The translations under genes were made by a program, and so were the position numbers. Below the pieces are notes generated by a model that was given only the letters and a program-made list of their open reading frames with translations, made no database searches and was not told the origin of the DNA. Below are positions 42,548 to 51,000 of a stretch of DNA of 57,269 nucleotides, in pieces (positions within the stretch are counted from its first letter, which is position 1; each line of letters starts with the position of its first letter). This DNA is from an uncultured Eubacteriales bacterium (GTDB lineage Bacteria > Bacillota > Clostridia > Monoglobales > Monoglobaceae), in assembly GCA_900545865.1 (NCBI GenBank), contig URAN01000014.1, positions 1 through 57,269 of the forward strand. The letters are read 5' to 3'.

Positions 42548-45358
42548 ATGATTAACTTTAAAAAATTGCTTGCCGGTACACTCTCTGCCGCAATGGTACT
42601 CGGTACTATGGCGCTTCCGGTTTTTGCAGATGATAGTACAGCCGTTGTTACAACTACAGAAGAACTCAAAACAGCATTGGCTAATTCGACTGTAACAGAA
42701 ATTACAATCAATGGCACAATAGATACACAAGGGGTAGACTTTAGTGCTGTAGATGGCATTACAATTAAAGGTGATTTGTCAGACGGTGAGGACATTCTTA
42801 AATTCAGCGGAGCACACAAAACAATTTCAATAACATTTTCCGATGTAACATTGGCATGGCCCAATGCCAACTATCAGGGCTTGCAGCATTCAACAAAACT
42901 GACGTACAACAACTGCACGATAAAAGGTCAGCCGTTTTTGTATGCAGCAGACGAAATTTTCAATGACTGCACATTTATTCAGGAATCGTCGGATGCGTAC
43001 AATGTATGGACATACGGCGCAAAGAATGTGGAATTTAACAACTGTGCATTCAAGAGTGCCGGCAAGAGCGTTTTGATATACAACGAAGGTGCGCTCACTT
43101 CCGGAAGTGTCAGCGTGGAAAAATGCACATTCAATGCAAGCGCTTCGGTTGAAGGCAAAGCAGCGATTGAAATCGACAGCACATATTCAAATTACAGCGT
43201 TGATATCGACGACAAAACAGCGGCAACAGGTTTCGCAGCAGGTTCAACAAGCGGCAGCAGTCTTTACAATGTAAAGAAATATCAGGTTGTAACAGGTGCT
43301 GACAACTCAAAGAAACTGAACACAGAAATCAAAGTGAACGGTGAAACCGTTATGCCCCTCAGCGATGAAAAACAAGCAGAAGAATTTGACGGTTGTGTTG
43401 CACAGATAGGCACAAAGTTCTATTATACTCTCAAAGACGCATTTACAGCGGCTTGCAATATGAATGTAGAAGATGTAAACGGCGTTCCGACACAGACCAT
43501 ACCGGTTACCATTGATTTGGTATCTGATATTAAAAATCAAGAAGGATTCTCGGCGTATGGCGGCGAAATCAAAAATGGATATGGATGGCATTTTGTCCAT
43601 AAGGTAGATATAACACTCAACGGAAATGGACATAAAATTGATACAGGTATACGCGGTTCTAATCATGCAGATAACAACAAATCACCTTATATTGATGTTA
43701 GCTCAAACGAGGGTAAATTTACAGTAAATAATGTTATTGCACCAAATGACTTGCTTTTCACAGTCACCAAACCCGGTCACGCTACAAGTGATTGTAAAAA
43801 CGAAGCACGTGCAGAGTCCCTTGTTGTTGAAAACTGCGAATTTTACGGATCAAATATTGGATATGATTCAACCGTTAACACCGTTATGTATAAGAATAAT
43901 AAATTCTTATTGACAGAAAATGAGAATGACCACCCCGATGCTTATCCGCTTTGGTATAAATTCGATTGGGCAATTAAAAAATTCACATTTGAAGGTAATA
44001 CGGTAAAATCTCAGCGTGCTCTTAACCTTGCGAGATTTTCAGAGAATAGTGAAATCGTTATCAACAATAACAATTTCACTATTGCAAATACAGAAAATTC
44101 GGCTAAGAGCGCTGCAATAATGCTCGCTGAAAATCACACAGACCAACATCCTTATACAGGTAATCTTACTTTCCGCGGAAATACAGTTGATGCACATTCA
44201 GCAGTGATTATATATTCACCGAGTGAATATAACACGAACTTTACATTTGCTCCCGAAAACAACACACTTGTTAATAATACAAAACTCGTAGGATTTAATG
44301 AGTGGAGCGGCTCATATAGCGATGAAAATGCGAAAAAGGCTGCTGAGGCTCTTGTCAACAAAATAGCAAGTACCAATGCAGTGTCTGTTAAATTCAATCC
44401 TACTGCCGACAAAACTGTGTATGACATCGTGTTAAGCGGCGAGGGTAAGAATATCAATCGTCTTACATCGGCGGATTTGACATTCAAACTCGAAACCGAA
44501 GACGCTATCACATATGAAATCAAGAAAGTCGGCGATATGAACGTTACACCCAAAGCGGACGATTATAACAGATACCTTTTTAACTTTGACGGCGAAAATA
44601 CCGCAAGTGCAACCGATACAGAGATTGTTATAGGACAGGTTGAATTCACGGGTTACGGCAAATTTAAGTTCGGTGTTGACAATGATGCGACAGCCAATAT
44701 CGTAAACGCAACAAAAACCGTAGACAATATCGTAACATCATACGTTGTTAATGGCGGCACAACCACAAGCGAGGGTACACTTGACTTGGGCAATGGTATT
44801 CCCGAAACAGAATTAAAACCCGAAACAGCAAACCTTACCGTTAATGTTTCGTTCCCGAACGCAATCGAGGATAACGCTGTTGCTTATCAGAATATGAAAG
44901 TAACTGTATCGGGCAACGGCGTAAACAAAGAATTTAAACTTGGTACAGGTAATGACGGTGTTGCACTTAATAACGATAAATACACTGTTAATATTGAGAA
45001 CGAACTTGTTAAGAACAACACTTACACCGTAACGGTATCGGGCGCAGGCTACAGAACGGCGCGTTACACCGTTTCAATGACAGGAAACAAGGAATTGAAC
45101 TTCTGGAACAATGTTAAGACCGTACCGGCATATGTTGAAGAGCGTGTCGGCAATCCGACTGATACGAACTTCCTTGCAGGCGACATCGTAAAAGACGGAC
45201 AGATTAACATCTATGATTTGTCGGCGGTTGTATCATATTTCGGCACGGACGGATTGAGCGTAAGCAATCACCCCGAATATGCAAAATATGACCTCAACCG
45301 TGACGGCGTTATCGATTCAAAGGACGTTGCATACGTTCTCGTTTCGTGGGGAAAGTAA
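42548..45358 (+). CDS. Secreted beta-helix protein with C-terminal dockerin
   Basis: This 936-residue exported protein has a signal peptide (about 1-27, cleaved after VFA) and a right-handed beta-helix region like those of pectate lyases (about 30-580, repeated TIKG/FNDCTF/VENCEF rungs). A cohesin-like domain (~605-720), an X-module-like beta domain (~760-860) and a C-terminal type I dockerin (~876-936) follow. The dockerin has two EF-hand-like calcium loops, DIVKDGQINIYD and DLNRDGVIDSKD; the first carries valine where asparagine is usual. No catalytic residues were identified, so it may bind rather than cut polysaccharide. The dockerin should plug into a cohesin, and the next two genes encode candidates. 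Confidence 0.8.
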   Translation: MINFKKLLAGTLSAAMVLGTMALPVFADDSTAVVTTTEELKTALANSTVTEITINGTIDTQGVDFSAVDGITIKGDLSDGEDILKFSGAHKTISITFSDVTLAWPNANYQGLQHSTKLTYNNCTIKGQPFLYAADEIFNDCTFIQESSDAYNVWTYGAKNVEFNNCAFKSAGKSVLIYNEGALTSGSVSVEKCTFNASASVEGKAAIEIDSTYSNYSVDIDDKTAATGFAAGSTSGSSLYNVKKYQVVTGADNSKKLNTEIKVNGETVMPLSDEKQAEEFDGCVAQIGTKFYYTLKDAFTAACNMNVEDVNGVPTQTIPVTIDLVSDIKNQEGFSAYGGEIKNGYGWHFVHKVDITLNGNGHKIDTGIRGSNHADNNKSPYIDVSSNEGKFTVNNVIAPNDLLFTVTKPGHATSDCKNEARAESLVVENCEFYGSNIGYDSTVNTVMYKNNKFLLTENENDHPDAYPLWYKFDWAIKKFTFEGNTVKSQRALNLARFSENSEIVINNNNFTIANTENSAKSAAIMLAENHTDQHPYTGNLTFRGNTVDAHSAVIIYSPSEYNTNFTFAPENNTLVNNTKLVGFNEWSGSYSDENAKKAAEALVNKIASTNAVSVKFNPTADKTVYDIVLSGEGKNINRLTSADLTFKLETEDAITYEIKKVGDMNVTPKADDYNRYLFNFDGENTASATDTEIVIGQVEFTGYGKFKFGVDNDATANIVNATKTVDNIVTSYVVNGGTTTSEGTLDLGNGIPETELKPETANLTVNVSFPNAIEDNAVAYQNMKVTVSGNGVNKEFKLGTGNDGVALNNDKYTVNIENELVKNNTYTVTVSGAGYRTARYTVSMTGNKELNFWNNVKTVPAYVEERVGNPTDTNFLAGDIVKDGQINIYDLSAVVSYFGTDGLSVSNHPEYAKYDLNRDGVIDSKDVAYVLVSWGK

Positions 45359-45432
45359 TGAGCGTTACGCTCAACCAACCCCGAGCGAGTTTGATACACA
45401 TCTCGCCCGAGCCACAAAAGTTTGAAAACACA

Positions 45433-45532
45433 GGGCTCCCACAAAACCCAATAGGTTTTGTGGGAAGAGGAAACGCCGCAAAGCAGGCGATTGAATTTAT
45501 CGCATATAAATTCGGAGCAAGCACAGCGTGCG
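45433..45532 (+). repeat. Dispersed structured repeat, copy A
   Basis: A perfect 11-bp hairpin (45438-45448 and 45454-45464) is followed by the conserved linker GAAGAGGAAACGCCGC. A second hairpin (45493-45500 and 45506-45513) and a conserved GCGTGC end follow. The linker and end are nearly identical to copies B and C at the right edge of the window. The hairpin stems differ in sequence but keep pairing. It lies right after the dockerin gene. Confidence 0.7.
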
Positions 45533-45708
45533 TTGACGATGGGGCGGTTATGAACCGCCCTTCCCCAAAACGGAAGGTGTTAATTGTACCGTCCGTGAAA
45601 ATCTTGTTAAATAATCAAATGCCCAAGAGGTAATTTGTTTATTTATATTTTAAGGAAAGAGTGTCGAAGTATTAAAAAGTATAGTAGACTTTTACGTTCC
45701 CCGCTTCG

Positions 45709-45773
45709 CCTCTTTCTGTCAATATATATCCCGACCGAAAAAAGCAGTTGAGGTCTATATTGACAGAAAGAGG
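45709..45773. repeat. 18-bp perfect inverted repeat
   Basis: CCTCTTTCTGTCAATATA (45709-45726) is exactly inverted at 45756-45773, with 29 bases between. No T-run follows in either direction, so it is not an ordinary terminator. It lies in the ~0.6 kb non-coding stretch before the next SLH gene; the remainder of that stretch holds repeat copy A and a small GGGCGGTT/AACCGCCC hairpin. Confidence 0.8.
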
Positions 45774-45851
45774 AAATGGCAAAAAAATAGGAGTTAATGA
45801 CGAATAAATTATAAAAAAAGTACAAAATTTAACCTTATATTATTAAACGGT

Positions 45852-45880
45852 TTGACAATATTCGAATAAGGTGTTAAAAT
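45852..45880 (+). promoter_or_regulatory. Promoter of the SLH/dockerin gene
   Basis: TTGACA (45852-45857) and TAAAAT (45875-45880) are 17 bases apart, about 70 bases before the start codon. Confidence 0.8.
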
Positions 45881-45949
45881 TATATATGATACAAGAAAGA
45901 TAAGTATAAACAAAATTATTTTATCCTTTAGGAAAGGGCAGTGGATTTT

Positions 45950-47944
45950 ATGAATTTCAAAAGAGTTATTGCCGCGCTTTGCACAGCGTTTATGATTGTT
46001 GCATCCGTCGCGGTATCGGCAGCGGAAAGCAACATCGAGCTTGTGTTTGAGGACGTTACTTCAAGTGACGCGTCCACAATGTCGGGCGAGGCAAAAATTA
46101 AGGTCAGCATCAAGGGCGCGGAGGGCAGCATCAAAATTGCACAGCTCGGGCTCATCTTTGACGGCGACTTGAAATACAGTTCAATAGATATGCTTATAAA
46201 CGAAAACAACCCCGACAGCGGTTCGGCGACTATTTATCCGAACGCCGCCGAGGCAAACGCAACAAAAAAGCTTAATATGTCCGTTATTTCGGCAAAAAAA
46301 CCGATGACGTTCGCCGATGTACAGCCGATTTGTATTCTTACTTTTTCGGGCGAAACCGGTAAGAGCGTAACGGTCAAGGGTGATGCGGATAAGACGTACT
46401 GCTCGGTCGGAATGAATGATAAGATTGCCCTCAAAGACACGTCCGTGACGGGAACGGCGACCGCATCGGATACCGATGTAAAGTCAATCGCGGCACAGAT
46501 AAAGGTTGTTATGGATAAGGTTGAGGGCTTTATAGGCGAAAGCTCGGATGATTATGCAACAAGCAAAGTGCTGGTTAAAATTACAAGCGAACAGCGTCCG
46601 TCAAACGTGTTCTATACATATTTAAACAACGTTTTGATTTCAAACGGCGGAAACCGTGACGGAGAATCGTCCGTTCCGACATTTATTATCAAACAAAATG
46701 TTTTGGAGGGTGATACATATACCGTTGAGGTATCGGCACTCGGATATGTTTCTTACAAGACAACGGGCGTTAAGTTCGACAAAACCGTTGAGGTTACGAA
46801 TACCGAGCTTGTTCCCGGTGACGTAAACGGTGACGGAGTTGTCAATGCTGATGACAAAAAGCTGGCTGAGGCGGCTGCTGCCGACGGCGGTGAGTACTCC
46901 GAGGCGGCGGATTTTAACCGTGACGGAAAAATTGATAAATTCGATTTGTCGGTTTTTAAGGATATAAAGGGCGATGTTCCCGAAAAGATGTCCGCGCCGA
47001 GCGCGACTTCGACCACAAATTCGGTAACGCTCAAATGGAAAAAACCGAGTGACGAATCCGTAAGCGGATATACAATCAGATACGGCACGGATAGAAACAA
47101 GCTCGGAAATGATACGAAGATAGACAGCGCCGACACGATTGAATACACATTCAGCAACCTGTCGGCGGACAAAACCTATTATTTTGAGATTGCAGCCGTG
47201 AATGCCGAGGGTACGGGTGTGTATTCCGACACGGTTGACATCAAGACAAAGGCAGAGTCAAAAAGCGATAACACCGGCGGCACAGGCGGCGGAGGAGGTA
47301 CCGGTGGCGGCGGTATCGGCGGCGGCAGCATTGGCGGAAACACCAACACCAATACCGGCAGCACAGGAACAACCGGCGGACAGACAGCGGCTGACGGAAA
47401 GACCTTTACCGACCTTTCGGGCTATGACTGGGCAGAGGACGCAATCTATGCCCTAAAAGCAAAAGGAATAATCAGCGGTATAAGCGAAACCGAATTTGCC
47501 CCGTCAAATAACATAAAGCGCGGTGATTTCATCCTTATGCTCACGCGTATGCTGAATATCGACACACCGTTCACCGAGAATTTTGAGGATGTTCCGACCG
47601 ACAGCTATTATTATAATGCAATCGGAAAGGCGAAAGCCGCAGGAATCGCACAGGGCAGCGGTACAGGCTTTATGCCCGAGCAGACGATAACAAGACAGGA
47701 TTTGATTACGCTTGCTTATCGCGCATTTTTGAATAAGGGATATATAACCGAGGTATCGGAGTTGACGGCTCTTGACGTTTTTAATGATAAAGCCGATATT
47801 TCCGAGTATGCAAATGCGCCGATGGCGTCAATGGTTGCGGCAGGAATCATAAAGGGCAGCGACGGCAAGGTTAATCCTCTCGGCAATGCGACCAGAGCGG
47901 AAACAGCCGTAATGTGCAGCCGCCTTGTTGAATTGATGAAATAA
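45950..47944 (+). CDS. SLH protein with cohesin-like and internal dockerin modules
   Basis: This 664-residue surface protein starts with a signal peptide (about 1-25). Next are a cohesin-like beta domain (~27-170, IAQLGLIFDGDL and ICILTFSGETG), an X-like domain (~185-285) and a dockerin (~288-343, DVNGDGVVNADD and DFNRDGKIDKFD, both loops canonical). A fibronectin-III domain (~346-430), a Gly/Asn/Thr linker (~440-475) and three SLH motifs (~480-664, TDLSGYDWAEDAIYALKAKGIISG, FEDVPTDSYYYNAI) follow. Dockerins normally sit at a chain end; an internal one beside SLH anchors is unusual. The ATG at 45950 gives a standard signal peptide; a GTG at 45941 is also possible. It may both anchor to the wall and join dockerin/cohesin contacts. 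Confidence 0.82.
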   Translation: MNFKRVIAALCTAFMIVASVAVSAAESNIELVFEDVTSSDASTMSGEAKIKVSIKGAEGSIKIAQLGLIFDGDLKYSSIDMLINENNPDSGSATIYPNAAEANATKKLNMSVISAKKPMTFADVQPICILTFSGETGKSVTVKGDADKTYCSVGMNDKIALKDTSVTGTATASDTDVKSIAAQIKVVMDKVEGFIGESSDDYATSKVLVKITSEQRPSNVFYTYLNNVLISNGGNRDGESSVPTFIIKQNVLEGDTYTVEVSALGYVSYKTTGVKFDKTVEVTNTELVPGDVNGDGVVNADDKKLAEAAAADGGEYSEAADFNRDGKIDKFDLSVFKDIKGDVPEKMSAPSATSTTNSVTLKWKKPSDESVSGYTIRYGTDRNKLGNDTKIDSADTIEYTFSNLSADKTYYFEIAAVNAEGTGVYSDTVDIKTKAESKSDNTGGTGGGGGTGGGGIGGGSIGGNTNTNTGSTGTTGGQTAADGKTFTDLSGYDWAEDAIYALKAKGIISGISETEFAPSNNIKRGDFILMLTRMLNIDTPFTENFEDVPTDSYYYNAIGKAKAAGIAQGSGTGFMPEQTITRQDLITLAYRAFLNKGYITEVSELTALDVFNDKADISEYANAPMASMVAAGIIKGSDGKVNPLGNATRAETAVMCSRLVELMK

Positions 47945-47956
47945 TAGAACAGTACT

Positions 47957-47992
47957 ATCTGTACGGGCGCCGATTCTGACGTCCGTACAGAT
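47957..47992. repeat. 10-bp hairpin between the SLH genes
   Basis: ATCTGTACGG and CCGTACAGAT pair across 16 bases. No T-run follows, so it may be an RNA stabiliser or a protein site. Confidence 0.5.
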
Positions 47993-48086
47993 GATATATG
48001 CACAAAATAATATTTAAAACATACGGTTATCGGATGAAATGCAGTTATGCTTGCACAAAGCACTAATGGGAGGTAATTTGATTATT

Positions 48087-51000
48087 ATGCGAGAAATAAA
48101 ACCGACAGACAACATAAAAACGACTTTCTTTAACCGAAAAAACAGGCACGGAATGACAAGGCTTTTATCGGTCTTGCTTGCGGCTTTTATGATGCTGATG
48201 TCTTTGCCGTCAGCGTTCGTTTTTGCGGACGATGCTGATGACGCGGCAAAGCGCAGCCGAACGGTATATGTTCATGCACAGGGCAAAAACCCGACCGGTA
48301 CCTCATCGGTAAGCACAGTGTATATGGGCGAAACCGCGGATATTTATGTTGCGGTTGACAACCCCAACAAGGGCGAGACTCAAACCGTTCCCGACCCGAA
48401 CGATTCGACAAAGACCACAACCAAACATCTCGAGCCGCAGTATGACCTGAACGGTATCGCGGTAAAAATTACATACGACCCGAATTATTTCAAATTCGAA
48501 GAGAACAACAATCTAAAACCGAATCAGGATGACAACCCAAGCCAAGTTTCGCCGATTAATTACAAAGTTCCGACGGAGGAATATGATGGCGAGACAGATT
48601 CGTCAAATTTTATAAATTATTATGTTCTCGGCAGTGCTTATTCCGGCAGTGGTTTGAAAACAGAGGTAATAGACGGAAAGACATATAACTCCGCTTACCT
48701 AATCGTTTTTTATCAGAATGGTTACGTACCTCAAAAAATAGAAGGTCATGATTGGTATAATTTGGTTAAGTTGCCGCTCACACCGCTAAAGAGCGGCAGC
48801 ACAAACGTGTTTATCGATGTGTCGAGCGGCGGCGAGCATCAGCTTCAGCTTTTCGCCAAGAATGTGGGCGATGAGGTCGAGGAACAGTATTTTAATTGTT
48901 CGGCGGTAAACGGCGGTTATCATCAGATTATAATCAAGGATAAATTAAAGCCTTCGCTTCCGACGGCGAATCCGCCTGCCGGCAAGTATACGGAAAAGCA
49001 GGATGTGCGGCTTGACGCGGATGATGACTGTAAGATTTTTTATTCGATAAACGGCGGTGCCGAGATGGAATATGACCGCCAAAACGAACAACCGATTGAG
49101 ATTGAAGCAACGAGCGAAATCACTTGTTATGCGGTGCGCACGAGCGATAACAGACGTTCGGACACGGTGAAATTCGTTTATGAAATTATTCCGAAAGCAC
49201 CGCGTTTGTTCGATTCGTCAAAGCGGCAAATACCGAATATTTATAACGAATCAAGCCCGTATAAGGTGTATGTCGGCGATTCGGAGATATTTAACGAATC
49301 CGAACCTATTTCGGCATCGAGTGATGTGTATTACACATTCTCGACGACATTGAACGAAGACAGCGTTGCGGACGGAAGCGACCCCGAAACCGAATGGGTA
49401 AAGGTCAGAAAAACCGACCCGACAATATCGATTGACAAACGGCGCACAATAAAGCTTATTACCGTCAAAACAGGCGAAAAGTCGGATATTGCGTACTATT
49501 ATCTCGGAGTTTTGCCGAAAGAAGTAGAGGCAAGTCCGTCATCGGGAGATTATACCTCAAAAATCGATGTTGAGCTGACCTGTGCAACGGCAGGTGCAAA
49601 AATTTTGTATACCACGGACGGCAGCGACCCCGTTACGAACGGAATAGAATACACAAACAAAGTTACGCTCGGAAAGGACACAACCGTTCGTGTGGCGGCA
49701 CTTTATGACGGCTTGTACAGCAACGTAAAGTCATTCTATTATCGTTTTGACTATCGCAACGATATGGGGGTTGAGGCTTTCTATCCGTCGGGAACATATG
49801 AGGGCAGTGTAAAAGTTACACTCACGGCGAATAACCCCGCCAATAATATAAAGTTCAGATACGACACCGACCCGATTGGGCAATGGCGCGATTATACCGA
49901 TGTTTTGGAGATTGACAAGACGACAAAAATTATTGCAAAGGTGATAGACCCGATTAACTCAAACGAGGGTGACGAAACGGTTTTTGATTATATAATCAAG
50001 CCGAAAGCACCGGTATTTTCACCGCCGACAACCCAGTTCACAAGCAATGATATTGTGTCGATTTATTGTAATGACAGTACAAAGGACAATACGGGCAGAT
50101 ATAAGCTTTTTTACACCACGGACGGCAGCGACCCGATAACAAGTCCGAGTCGGAAACAAGCGGATGATGTTTCGGATATGGCGAGGGTGGATATAACGGG
50201 ATATACCGTTATAAAAGCGGTTGTTTTACTCGATGATACAACTTATTCAACTGTGGTAACACAATCGTATGACGTAGTAAGCAAAAGACCTGTTCAGCCG
50301 CTTGTTACTCTTGAACCCGGTAAGTATACAAGAAAGATTTCATCGGATACGGGATATACGACCCAATTCGTACCCGTTCCCGAGGGAACAAAGATTTATT
50401 ATACGATAAGCTATGACGGAACGTTCAAGCCCGACCCGATTCCGGGTACGGCGGACACAAAGGAGTACAAAGGTGAGAATATAGAGGTAAAGGGCAAGAC
50501 GATAATAAAGGCTGTTGCCGTGAATGTTTTCAATGTCAAGAGCGATATTGGAATTTTCGGATATACGGTTGCGCCCGAGCCGCCGCAAGCCGCACCGTCG
50601 GCTCAAATCAGCGGCACGGATTTGCCGATTGTGCCGGTTGACGCGGTAAAAGGCAGCAAGGTAATATATACCCTGAATGATTTTAATAACGAGTTCGAGT
50701 GTGCGGACGGAAAGTTCTATATCAACACTAAAACCGGCGAGGCGTTTTCGGATGCCGGGTGCACCGTGCGCCTTGGTTCAGAGAGCGGAAAGACGTATTT
50801 GGACAAAGCCGAACTTGTAATAAAATCCGAGCTTGACGGCGTTATGAGCAGCGAGAATATGTATGTCTATAAATGCGGCGGAGCGGCGGAGACGCTTGCG
50901 GCACCGTATGCGGACAAGAACACGGGCGTATATGAGGAAATAAAACAAGACGACAATAATACTTTGCTTAAAGTGAATTTTTATTCGCTGAATAACAATG

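Noticed and set aside
45346..45633. 95-codon frame after the dockerin gene
   Set aside because: It runs through the structured repeat, and the other repeat copies do not conserve this translation.
47957..47992. Terminator between the two SLH genes
   Set aside because: The stem is good but no T-run follows on either side.
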